A stretch of 64,000 nucleotides of DNA from Ziziphus jujuba (Eukaryota; Streptophyta; Magnoliopsida; Rosales; Rhamnaceae), in assembly GCF_031755915.1 (NCBI RefSeq), contig NC_083384.1, positions 31,663,001 through 31,727,000 on the forward strand, written 5' to 3'. Of the stretch, positions 50,467 to 62,250 are shown piece by piece (positions within the stretch are counted from its first letter, which is position 1; every line of letters starts with the position of its first letter). The position numbers and the translations under genes are program-made. Below the pieces are notes generated by a model. The model searched no databases, had not been told where the DNA came from, and saw only the letters and a list, made by a program, of their open reading frames with translations.

Positions 50467-51316
50467 TCAAGACCAGAACTCCCACCATTGCGAACAACTG
50501 GACTCATCAACAAAACAATCGGACTCGAAACTGCACAAGTCAACGGACAAAATATCAGCTTCCTTTTCGACCAAGTTCTCACCATTATTTCTGCTCATGT
50601 CGTCGCTGGGATTAAATTGAGCTTCATGTATACGACTTCCATATTGGCGGCTTTGCTCATTGTTGGATGCAGACACAGTTTCTTTGCTCTCGAATTTAAC
50701 ATCATCCTCATTTTCAGTTTCATTCAACCCAGAATTGCCAATTCTTTGATGATCTCCTTGCTGACTCTTCAGTCTCTTTACCTGTTTAAAATCACATAAA
50801 GTGTTTTATTTTTTATTTTTTATTTTTTTTCTTTTTGCGTTAGATGAGAAACCACAAATGGATGAGTTTGAGAGAAATACTAGAAGAATTCTATTAAACT
50901 GGTACCTGGGTGAGTAGTGTCCGATTCTCTGCCTTGAGCGACTCAAAGCTAGAAGCCAAGTTTTGATAGGTGGCTTTTAGTATGCAGTAGTCTCTCTCGA
51001 TCTGTTTGGCCCTGGATCTGGCTCTCTTGTTCTGGAACCAGATGGCGACTTGGCGAGGTTGCAATCCAAGTTCACCGGCGAGCTGTTGCTTTGTGAGTGA
51101 CTCGGGCCTTGAATCCGATTCGAACATAACTTCCAGCGACTTGATTTGTTGATCGGTGAATCTTTTCTTGTTCTTTCGAATACTAGTAGTCAATTTGTGC
51201 ATGTCAAGATCCAGGTGTGATGCAGAGTCCTCTGGCTCTTCTTTAAGAGCTGCTGCTGCTGATGCTGGAAGATGTTGCTCTCTGTGTGCCAACATTCCCT
51301 TAGCGTTTTTGCCCAC
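50467..51316 (-). CDS. HD-Zip class I transcription factor, ATHB7/ATHB12-like
   Basis: Two exons on the minus strand, 51316-50906 and 50781-50467, with a 124-bp intron (TLLTQ|VKRLKSQ) inside the leucine zipper, a common position in class I genes. The product is 241 aa. Homeodomain about residues 47-103: KNKKRFTDQQIKSLEVMFES, then LGLQPRQVAIWFQNKRAR. The zipper follows with spaced hydrophobics (I106, L113, L120, F124/L127, L134). The acidic C-terminus ends SQWWEFWS, like the WRDFWS end of ATHB7. ATHB7/12 are ABA- and drought-induced nuclear regulators that bind CAATNATTG sites as dimers; that role here is inference. Odd points: the usual Trp after NKRAR is Ser101, and the usual helix-2 Arg/Lys-rich segment reads ESLTKQQ. 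The frame is intact. Confidence 0.9.
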
Positions 51317-51410
51317 CCAAGTTGGATTTTGTCACTTCAAGTTAAAAAGAGAGTGTGAATTGAACTTGAAGTTGCTTTACTTTGATTAAATTAATATTAG
51401 ATGTATTTAA

Positions 51411-51420
51411 AAATATATAG
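51411..51420 (-). promoter_or_regulatory. Putative TATA box of the HD-Zip gene
   Basis: ctatatattt on the minus strand, about 100 bp upstream of the start codon. Position and context are suitable; no transcript evidence. Confidence 0.4.
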
Positions 51421-52443
51421 GTGGGAGTGGTGCGAGTATCTCATAATCATGGGGTGGAGAAACTCTCTGGTACAAACAACCAATTATTACTTACCACGCA
51501 AACCCGATGACTGACATGACTACAAATGGTTTTATTGTATCACTTCGTCTATACAACAGCTGTGTGTACATTTTTTTCCAAGGAGGATCTAAAAAGCTGA
51601 TTTTTTTTTTATTTTTTTCTTTTAATTTTTTGTGAGAGTAAAGCAATAAAAAATTTTCACTCTTAAGTAAGAAAGCAATACCCTCTTGTTGTTCGCAGAG
51701 ACACTTATACTGGTCACAAGTGTTTATCCGAAGCTTGGTTTTCAACCAACATGAATTATTGTTTATTGACACTCCTTTATAAATTTGGCCTCTGTTTCTG
51801 TAACTTGTTTTGGGGGGCATGTGTTTTACATTGTGGAACCGATTTGATTTTTCAACATCCGGATAAGTTAATAAATTAAGTTTATAATATTACTCGGAAA
51901 AATGTCCATCCTCCATGCAATGCTGCAGTGCCACGTTGTGCTAAAAGCCACTTGGAAATCTCAGTACTGGATCATTGCGTCAGGACAAAGTCAGGTGATC
52001 TGTCCTTGGTGGACCAATCATGCCAACCCACCTCTTGGTGGTCAACACTAGGTGGGGTCCACATTCTGTGACATCCTTACTTTTTGGAAAATTTATTGGA
52101 TGTTTCACATTAAAACGTGGCACCAGAATGCTGGTTTATGAACACACGGCGCTGCTTATTTGGACGCGTGAGACCAAAGGTTGGATTAATGGGGTTTCTG
52201 TGCAGGGCTGCGTGGGGACAAGCAGTGGCGGTCTTAGGCTTTTGATAATGTTTTTGCAACAATCCCGTGTATTGAAAATACGAATTCCATACAAAAGAAG
52301 CGAAAAAGAAGATTTAAAAAAAAAAAAAAAAAAAAAGGGCTTATCCTTAGAGATTCGATCTTCTTTTGTCACTCTCAGTACAACTTCTTGATTTTTTTAA
52401 TAATTATTATATTCCACGACGTATGGGGTGGTTTATTAAGATA

Positions 52444-52474
<31 letters not shown>

Positions 52475-55063
52475 TTAGCAACTGTGTTTGATAATTGAAA
52501 ATTTGATACGGTTATGAAGATACATTGAAAATGGAATGTTAAGATGGTAGGTACTAATTAATAAGTCTTTTGTTTTGTCTTATTGAAAATAATTCAGTTT
52601 CTCAAACGTCAGAATTTGGCGGTGGTAATTTGCTAATATATCTCTCTCGTGTAGAGCAATAGCTAGCATGGCCTTCAAATCAATTCAATTTTGTAGCATA
52701 TAATATAAGCATTCACACTAAGCCAGGTTCCATTTTTCTAACTCTACTTCCTGATTTTATTGAAAGCAAAAGCTTTCAAATCACTAAAAATACTCATTTT
52801 TGTATTATATCCGCTATAAATGAATGGCGAAATGCTGGTATTCAATATTATAGCATAAGAAAAGAATTCATGCTGCAGTGGCAGAAGAGAACATAATTTT
52901 ATACTTGTCTTTTTAAAGTCTTTCTTTTGAACAGTAGAGAACAAGGCTTTTTTTTTTTTTTTTTTTTTTTGGGTGAATAGCAGGGAACAAAAGCTACTTC
53001 TTATTCTTGGCATGTTGGGGATTCAATTAGTAAACGTGGAAAGGGTGGGCTATCATCAAAAATTCTTTAATCTTTTGGAGGCCTATAAAGATATTCTCAT
53101 TCACAAGCCCAAAAGCTATCCTTCCTTTATGTAAAGCCTGCAAAGGATCATGGACACTGTCCTCAAGTATGGCCCCAACACCTGCCAGCCCTCTACTGTT
53201 TGTTTGCCTTTTTTAATTTTAATTTTAATTTTATTTTATTTTTTTAATTTTTGATCCATCAGGGACAGCCTTTCAGGAAATAATACTGAATTTCAAACAT
53301 TCATCAACTAAAGATTTCAGGATTAATAAAGAATATGCAAAATAAAGCCAGCGACAGGTACAAGAACAAAGTTCGTTAATTCTTTGAAAGCAAAATCAAA
53401 AGCAGCTACATTAATTCCTGTAGAAACACTAAACCAGAGCTTGCCATAGCTGGAACTTGGTTAATTCCTTGTAGCTATGAAAACTAAAGAATATTTGCCA
53501 TAAACTATCCCCCAACTGCACACCTGCTCATGGATTCTTCTTTTATTAAAAGTTAAGGCCGAAATTCCAAGTGTCGTGGTATAAATGTATGTATGTATGT
53601 CCCATTTCAATGTTCAAATAATATTTATCTGTCATTATTATTTTAAGATAAAAATAAAAAAATAAAAACAGCCAGCAGAAACAGAGTTTTGGTTTTATTT
53701 TGTACGTTGTTTAGTTTGCAAAATAATCTAGTTTGCTCAATCAAGACCTACTTGGGACTGTGGAGGCATGAAAGGTTGCGCAAAAGGGCCCTTGCCTTTT
53801 TCACTTTTCAACCACTCTCGCACAATATTCATTTTCTTTTAGTTTCTTTGTAGCAGAAAGAGGTTGAGGATTTGAAATTTTTTTTTTTTCCTTTTATTTT
53901 AAGCATGAGAGAGCACGTCGAAGTTGTAATAAATTAATGTGTACAACAAAATAATTAAAGTAAAAGCTTTAGGTCTTTAATTAGAATTTTAGCAAATGAT
54001 CAATCATCTTTTTATTATTGTTAGATGTGTATCATCCTTCATGGTTAAACTAGAAAGGCAGAGCTAGACCAATTGGTGTATGCGGATGATGACAGGTGGA
54101 AGGTGTAGATAGGTTGATTCAGATGGACGATGATGAATGGGTCTGTGACTGCAAATGGTGACAGTAGGGGGCTGAAACTGAAATGGAGCAGAGGTATTTT
54201 CAAGAGTAAATTAATAATTAGTAATAAAGGGGCAGGAGGAGACAATGCCGTTAATACGCGTGGTGGGAATTGCGAAAGAACAAAAATCTAGGTAGAAGTT
54301 TGGTGTCCCTCTAAAAGATGCTTTTAGGTCAATCACCATGAAATTAGGGCGCTTGGGAACAGAGAAAATGCTTATAATTTCAATTTACTTTTTTTTTTTT
54401 TTTTGGCCTTTTTGATTTTCATCTGATTGGAGTCAAAGAGGAGACTTGAGGTCAATTGTGGCATAAATGTGAATCAGAATCCAATGACCCATTTGATATT
54501 TTTGCCTAATTTTACATGTCTTTCTTTCCCCCCCTTTTTTTAGACCTAAACTTGCCTAATTCCTAGACATTTAGAAAACTTTCACATGCTCAATATATAA
54601 TCCTCTACCCTTTTTTTCATATTTAGATAGAGATTATAATATATTTTAAATTAAGAGGGATAGAAGATTATATTTATTTGTTAACATTCTTTTTGTAAAA
54701 TAATCATTGGTATTGATCAATGTAAGTTTATAAATATTTTTGAGTTTGAAAATTAAAATTTATGAGTTAACGTTATCAATCTATATATCTTAATTAGATT
54801 CTCAAAATTTAAAATCAAATTAATTTGAAAGATTATATATATATATATAGATATATATTGCAAGTATTCACAGATTATATATAGATTATGTGGTGTTTGG
54901 GACGCGCCTATGTATTAGTTATTATTATTTGGTTCGAGGGAAGGGTCTTTATAAAGCTGGCTGCTACTGACAATTGTATTAACTAGGTGCTATAGTATAT
55001 GTTAAATTATTATACGAGATGTCAATTTGTAGTTGGCAAGGATTTGACAATTTGTATCTTTCT

Positions 55064-55104
<41 letters not shown>

Positions 55105-55850
55105 TTTATACTGACAAATTTCTCCTAATATAGACAAATAAGGTAATAAATTTTCATAGCTGCATAAATGTAGGTAACCCCTTTGTTTCTAATTAATACG
55201 AATAGGTATGGTATGATACAACTCAAATAATAATAATCTCTGTGCACGTAATGGTGGTTCTTATTGTTATATATATATATATGTTAGTTATTTCTTGATG
55301 TGAAATATTTTCTGTTATATATATATATATATATATAATTATAATTGAAATGAAAATGTTGTTAATTGGTGGACATATTTGAAAAAGGTTTGCAATAAAT
55401 GAATGAATATGTAGGGTTAGATTAGATTAGGAATTGAGAATAGAATAGAATAGAATAGAATAGGTAGGTGATGTCGTCGTTGGAATCAGGATGGGAGGAG
55501 CACATTATGAAGAGTGGGGGTGAGAGCACCTGAAAAGAATGCGAATTAAAAACGCTGACTCGTCTACACCTCCACACAAGTTTTGATTTGTCTGACTCTC
55601 GTGTCGTCATCTTGAATCCCCCGCGACCGTAGAAAAACAATCTGTGAAAGAAAAGAAAAGAAACGCACTGAACGAGGGATTCCCTTTTCATGATATAATT
55701 ATTTTATTTATATATATATATATATATTAAAAAATAAAATTTGCCAAATTTAAAAATTTTACAGCCCCAAAATAATGTTAGAAAGGCTGGCAAAAAAGAT
55801 AAGAGGAGAGGAGGACCCAGTTCAGTATTTGCCTTAGAGGGGTCGGTGAA
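51421..55850. other. Intergenic: HD-Zip promoter side and gene-free DNA
   Basis: No gene recognised. The first about 700 bp are the likely promoter of the HD-Zip gene. TA tracts lie at 52442-52474, 55070-55094, 55266-55282, 55317-55336 and 55710-55728, and an (AATAG)n tract near 55437-55461. cagtggcggtcttagg at 52223 resembles a hAT terminus, but no partner end was found. Confidence 0.55.
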
Positions 55851-56277
55851 TTAGCTCAACTAAACCCACTCACTCTTTTCTTTCTTTTACTAGTTTTGTG
55901 TCTCATCCTCATCTCCATCCTTTCTTTCTTTCTTTATTTCAATCCTCTATATATATATGGTTTTTAAAAGTGGCTTTTTTTTTTTTTTTTGGTTTACCAT
56001 AAAGCACCTAGAAAAGCTAATTGTTAAGATTGAAATGTTTATATATTTGGTAGCTACACATTACATATATATATATATATAGATATAAGTGATGGGATGA
56101 TTAGGTCATGATGATATATAAAATCTCCCGGTAGATGTGGGATTTGGGATTAACAGGTGATAAAAAGCGAAAAAAAGGAAAGTTACTTGAGTGTTTGAGA
56201 GGGCCTGGCTATGGTGTGTGTGTTGTGTATATGTTATATATTTGCATGGTTAGATTAGATAGATCAGAGAAAGAGGA

Positions 56278-56283
<6 letters not shown>

Positions 56284-56321
<38 letters not shown>

Positions 56322-56452
56322 TGGGGGTCGTGGTCATTTCTGGAACCCAAGACGCAGTTGGTAGGGTCAGAGGGGGGTCTGCTACTTTTATTACTTTGTT
56401 TGTCCTTTTCACCCCTCCTTCCTTCCCATCTTTCTCTCTCTCTCTCTCTCCC
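56284..56452. repeat. (GA)n and (TC)n tracts upstream of MIR166
   Basis: A (GA)n tract (56284-56317) is followed 110 bp later by a (TC)n tract (56430-56450). They are complementary and could pair. Both are in the presumed promoter or leader of the MIR166 transcript. GA/TC repeats are binding sites for plant BPC (GAGA-binding) factors; function here is inference. Confidence 0.8.
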
Positions 56453-56725
56453 CCCCTTCCCTCCCATCCTTTTTATCTCTATCCCTTTTCCTTCATTTCT
56501 CACTCAAACACACATTTCAATTCCTTTTATTTTTATTTTTATTCTTACTTTTTCTTTCTTCCATTCACCACCACCACCACCACCACCTCCATATGATCGA
56601 AAAGATCCAATCTCTTAATTTCTCTCCCTCTCCGCCCCCATGGCCATCTGAAGAAATTATTTATGTGACTTTTTAACTATATAAGGAAAGGAAGGAAGGA
56701 AGGAATTGAAGAGGAAAGCTATGTG

Positions 56726-56892
56726 TTTTGAGGGGAATGTTGTCTGGCTCGAGGCCATTAACTAGATGTTACTTACATCTCTGATTGATTATCTCAATCT
56801 GCTTTTGATAGATTTTTTTTTTTCCTTTTCTTTTCTTTTCTTTCTTATTTAGTTAGCGACGTCGGACCAGGCTTCATTCCCCCCAATTATTG
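56726..56892 (+). ncRNA. MIR166: MIR166 precursor hairpin
   Basis: The 3' arm holds the 21-nt mature miR166 at 56862-56882 (starts tcggaccagg, ends cattcccc), identical as I recall it to the conserved land-plant sequence. The 5' arm holds the passenger strand at 56734-56754 (starts ggaatgttgtctggc, ends ctcgagg), a known miR166* form. The arms pair as ggggaatg with cattcccc and ctggctcgagg with tcggaccag, with a 107-nt loop segment between. miR166 cleaves HD-ZIP III mRNAs (PHB, PHV, REV, ATHB8, ATHB15) and sets organ polarity, vascular and meristem patterning. A donor-like caaag|gtaag at 56945/56946 suggests the primary transcript is spliced downstream. The capped start and 3' end cannot be set from sequence. 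Confidence 0.96.
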
Positions 56893-58018
56893 CTTCCCAC
56901 TCATATCTAATTCTTTTCTTTTGACATTGTTGCGTTGATCCAAAGGTAAGTCACTAAAATTATTTCCTTTAATTTGTTCATACAGATTTAAAATTTTCAG
57001 TCTAACAAATATATTTATGTGTTAGATCTTGTTCATATATGTTTTATTTTCATACGGTTTTTTCTTTTTCTTTTTTGTTTTTATTTTTATTTTTTTCTGT
57101 TTTTAGTCATTAGTGAGAAATTGTGGTACCTCATTGTGCACACGAGCAGCAGATTGGTGTAATGATGATGGTATTTGACTCGGTTGTTTATTTTTATTTT
57201 TTTCTGACGGAAGTAGGAAAAGATCATCATTACTCTTTTATTTTATTATCTCTACTAAAATTCATGGATCAGTCGGCAGGGGCGTTTGTTTTTTCTTTTT
57301 CCCCTCTGTCAGTCCCTTTTAAGTCTTTTTAGTTTCATCATTGGGCCGATTTCTTTCATGATGGCTTCAAGAATCTTTTCTGTCTGTTTCTGCTCTATTC
57401 ACCCCCTATTAATCTACTTACTACTCCCTCTCATTTCGCTCTTTCTTTCATTTTACTCACCCTTCTTGTACTTTCTACTTAATTAGGGTTTCAGAGTTTC
57501 TTCCTACCCTTGTTTTTGTGACTACATTTATCTCTTACTTAATGCACTATTGACATCCATCTTTCTCTGTAAAATTCCATATTGATCGCAACGCTTTTCT
57601 TTTTCAATGGATTAAAACGCTTGAAATATATGTATATAAATGCCGTCGATCCTTTTTTTTTCCTCCTGGTTTTTGTTTCTGCATCTTTGTTACTAGCGAT
57701 CAATGTAGATGGATTGTTGGAGCTCAGAGCTCTATGACCCTCATTGTTTTAATTCAATTTCTTTCTGCTATAGTTTTCAGTAATTAGATTATTTATGTGA
57801 TTTATTTAAATGGGCCGGATCAAGAATTTTCTTTTATCCTGGCTTACGTATATGTTAGGTCAGCTAGCTAGGAGTCAGTGATTTAATGGATCGTTGGAGG
57901 AGTACTCTAGACCTTGATTTCCCTCATTCAGATTAGTATTCCTTTGTTTACCTTTTTTTTTTTTTTTAAATCAATTTTCTTTTGATTTATGTACAATAAT
58001 ATTTGCACGATTTACTCC

Positions 58019-58050
<32 letters not shown>

Positions 58051-59140
58051 TTTTTTTTTTTTTATTTATTTATTTATTTTTTCGTCTTTTATACATTTAG
58101 TCACTTTCTTTAGAATTAAAAAAGGTGACAGAATGATCTTTCAGATGACCTTTACCAAGATGAAAACAAAGTAAGCTTCCAAGGGTGAATGAGAGAGACA
58201 AGATGAATATGTGAAGCAACCAAGTTGCAAGCAACCTCCTGATGACCATTTTGAATGTTCATTATCATGATGTTGTGGCATATAAAAATTGATTCATAGA
58301 TTGAAAGTATATTTTTCACTAAAATGAAATAAGATGTGATAGATCGGACGCATCTCTGACTTTGGCTGCATCTTCAAGTCTTGTCATGTGCATAAGCAAG
58401 TTGTAGTTCAGCAGCTACAGCTGAAACTTCATTGCTTTTGATCTGATACGTTACTGTTCAGAACACTTACTTCAAAATCCGAGCAGATCTAGAATGAGTG
58501 ATAATTATTTGAAATTGATACCTTGAACTGTATGCATTTTCATTAGCATATATTAGGTCCAGATCAAGTCTTTGTTTATTTATTTATGCAGTTCTTCTCC
58601 TTGAGGTTTCTGCTAGTATAAAATTTTATAATTTAATGTGTATATATATATATATATATATATAGATATACAGAAAGAATTAGAAATAAGTTACAATTAG
58701 ATTCTGAATTGAAGTACCGATAAGGCGAATATAGTATATGATAATGAGCCAGTGATGCTGGTGTGTGTATATATATATAACATGCATTACATATATGTAT
58801 ATAACATGCATTACACATATAACATATTTCAATAGCTTGGTTTGTGTTCCTTAACTAGTCAGAGTAACCGCTAGCATTTTGGGAATATTAATTCAAAATG
58901 AATGTGGAGGAGAGTTCAAACTGTTTGGAAGAGATGATGGCAGTTGCAGAGAAAAGGAAACTTATTATTAAGAGTAATAGAGATGAGATTTAGAAGGCAA
59001 TGGACGAGATGAGGACAAGGGGCCGGTGGTGGGAAGTGTGAGTGTAAGGGGGGCTGCATTTGCAATTGCATCGTGGAGTGCTTCATTCTGTCATCAATTT
59101 CTGAAGCTGTTACATATGAAACACTGAAGGCCTTTAATGG

Positions 59141-59171
<31 letters not shown>

Positions 59172-59893
59172 GCAAAAATATCTGAATCATTTACCATAAT
59201 ACGCTTGAGTCACTTTCACCACTTACTCCATGGACTCCTGTTTTTCTGACTCACCCATTAATGCGGATGGTGATGTTTCTATATGCAATTTCTAATTTGA
59301 CATTATTCTATAAATTTCAAAAACTTGTTCGTGTTCTTGTAATTGAATTCTTCATAATATGTGAATTTGATTTGGGTTTAATGTTAACAATGTACGACTC
59401 ATGTGATCAGTACGCAAAATGTCAGTCGACCAACGCTCAATTTTTCTTTTTACCCATTAAATCCATATAAGCTTAATTAACAAGATGGTGAAAAAACGAA
59501 CTTCATTGTTAGCTTATCATCGTTAACCTTTGCTTTGTGGAAATGCTTATTAAGCATATCAAAACTCAAGACCTGTTTACCATTGCAATGGAAATGTTTA
59601 TTTTGTTATATATTATTTAAACAGTTTCTTAATTAAAGATTCCTACTCAAATTAAGGCAAACACAATCCAGTATCAATATTCAAATACCCCCATATGTAA
59701 GGTTCTAGGTTTAAATAGCGTTAATGATGAAAAAAAAAAATTAAAAATTAAAAAATCCCCATCCATCCAAAAACTTGTTGAATTACTAATATTGGTATAT
59801 AAAGCGTCACCCTAAAAATATTATCTTTGAAAGTTATCTAGACCTATTATATAGTGATTCAATGCTGAAGTTTTTGAAATTAACATTTGCCGA

Positions 59894-59939
<46 letters not shown>

Positions 59940-60400
59940 ACTCTATATACATATATATATACACACACACACACAACAATAGGTGCGTCATTTTCACGCA
60001 TAAATATATGTATATAATATATAATAATTCACCTATTATGATGTTTTGGTGATTTTTCTACCAAAATCTTAATTTTCACCTTCTAAATTATTTCAAAAGT
60101 TGAAATATAAAATTATTTTTTAAATTTAAATAGTATAGACAAAGTTTATTTTGCTCTTCCAGGATTTTAGTTACTAACTAACTCATATAGATCACTAGGC
60201 CATCTTTAAATTTAAACCCTTAAAGTAATCCATGAATTCATGATAAAGATCTTAATAGAAAATTCATCGCTAACTGGTATATGTATGTTATATGTAGTGT
60301 AGGAACCTATAGACTTTTAAAGGTTGAAGATGCTATGTTAATTAAAAATTTAATAGTAAAACCCTAGTTGGACTTTTACCAACACTTAGGACTTGTAATC

Positions 60401-60526
60401 TTAAATCATGTTCCCAACAAATTAAAACTTCATATATATGCTTTGCGTTATTGGAAACATAATTTAAATCATGTTCCCAACAAATTAAAACTTCATATAT
60501 ATGCTTTGCGTTATTGGAAACATAAT
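60401..60526. repeat. 63-bp perfect tandem duplication
   Basis: Two identical 63-bp units, each from ttaaatcatgttcccaac to ggaaacataat, starting at 60401 and 60464. The identity points to a recent slippage or repair event. Confidence 0.93.
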
Positions 60527-61419
60527 TTCCACATAGTTACGTACTAAGTGTTAAAATTTGCTAGTTGTCCAATTAGGGTTTTTAGTGGCACCATTAGCAT
60601 TTAACATATTAACATGTTTGCATCTTACATTGGGGATATATTTCCAATATAAAAATTATATATATATATATATATGTAACAATGATCTATTAGGTATATT
60701 TCTCATGTAAGATGAGAATGTTTTAATAAGTTAAATACTAAAATTAAATACTGAATGTGTTATCTTAATTAATGATTTAATAGTGAAATTTTAGTTGAAA
60801 AAATGGCAACCCTTGTCTAATATAAGACGAAACTATATTTTTTAACATATCAAAATTATATATATACATCCACTCATGTAGATTGCTACCTTATAGTTAT
60901 AGAGTGACCGTTTACACATCTTCTCGGACCAGTGTAGTGGAGTGTATATATATATATATATATTATTTAAAAAGTACATTAGAATATTGTAAAAGGCTGA
61001 GAATTTTGTGCTTTGGTTCCTTAATGACGTGTGTGTATGCATTTATATATGCCTCCATGTCTGTAGTGGAAGAGAGAGCTTTTCGAAGCGTTGGTGTCAA
61101 TACAACATGGACAAGTCATGGACATAGGTTCTAGTGGACCATATTTAATAATATAGTCCCAAAAGTGAAGTAAAAAACAACAAAGAAAAGGTACTCCTAC
61201 ATAAAAGCGGGCTTAATGGCAAAGGTTGTAATCTTCATATATCCAAAATAAAGATTTACATAATTAAATATTTACCTAATTAAAATTCATTCATCAATCC
61301 AGGCTTTCCCCACTCACAAATATAGGTATTTTAATATGTTTGAGTGGGTATATGTAATGTATATTATCCTTGTGAATTATATATATATATATATATATAT
61401 ACGTATGTATGTATGTATA

Positions 61420-61528
61420 CGGTTTTATTAGAGCGAACCACTGTATTATGAGTGAAAACCACCAATGTCTATCTTTTTAAAATAGAAATTGGTCATCCGC
61501 ATCCAGTGGTCCATTTTAGCAAAATCCT
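61420..61528. mobile_element. Small TIR element inserted in (TA)n
   Basis: About 109 bp between (TA)n/(TATG)n on the left and (TA)n on the right. The start is cggttttattagagcgaacc followed by actg; the reverse complement of the end is ggattttgctaaaatggacc followed by actg, giving imperfect inverted repeats of about 24 bp. Its location inside TA repeats parallels 4301 and 38301, though the sequence differs. Confidence 0.6.
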
Positions 61529-62250
61529 ATATATATATATATATATATATTTATTTTATTATTATTATGGTGGTGGAATAGTATGAGTTCAACATAAGAT
61601 CGGTTAATTTATATTCTATACCTCTTTAATTAATTTAATATATATGTACATATGTATATATGTTTTTGCATATGTTACTCGCTATAAAAAAAGGAAAAAA
61701 AAATTATCTACAAATATATATATATATATATATATATAATCTCTCTAAAATGAGAATTTTTTTTTTTTTTGTGAATATCTAAAATGTTTTCCATATTTCA
61801 AACTACATGGATTCCATATGTATATAGTATTAGGATTTGAACGAAACTCCAAATTAAGAGGCCAATTAACAGCGTACCTTAGTGATAATTTTCTGTTTGT
61901 GAAAGTGAACAGTATACTCAAGGTCTCTATATGATAATAAGGTTTTTTCAAATCGGGGCAAATTCATTTAGCTCTCTTCTTTTTTCAATATATAATTACA
62001 CTTGAATTTCATATTTTTGAAAAATTATCATTAACTATATGTATTAGAATCGAGTAATCTATTTGTTAGTTCTTGCAAGTTAATATTAACAATTAAAGGT
62101 TAAAAGGAAGTATTTTATGATTGAATAATATTGTAAAAAAATATAATTTTAGCTTTTAATAGATATAGTAACTACAAAAAAGGGTTCATAATACTTTTCT
62201 AAAAGTGTAGTCTAAATAAATAAAACCTTGATAAATAAATGTTTGATAAA

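Larger units (their letters stand above)
56946..62250. other. Region 3' of MIR166, no protein gene recognised
   Basis: The first 1-2 kb may be intron and later exons of the primary miR166 transcript (another donor-like aaagtaagc occurs at 58169). The rest is AT-rich intergenic DNA with (TA)n tracts (58019, 58639, 60943, 61379, 61529, 61711), (TC)n at 59148-59171 and 59898-59933, a 63-bp duplication and a small TIR element listed separately. Short T-rich ORFs at 57123-57486 are not credible genes. Confidence 0.55.

Noticed and set aside
52223..52240. hAT-like terminus cagtggcggtcttagg
   Set aside because: No inverted partner or 8-bp duplication could be found nearby; kept only as a note in the intergenic entry.
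56678..56686. TATATAAGG-like motif just before the MIR166 hairpin
   Set aside because: It is only about 50 bp from the hairpin base, too close to be the likely promoter; GA/TC-rich leader sequence lies further upstream.
50467..56892. Possible regulatory link between the HD-Zip gene and the nearby MIR166
   Set aside because: miR166 targets HD-ZIP class III mRNAs in the START-domain region. The gene here is class I and has no such domain or matching site, so proximity is taken as coincidence.
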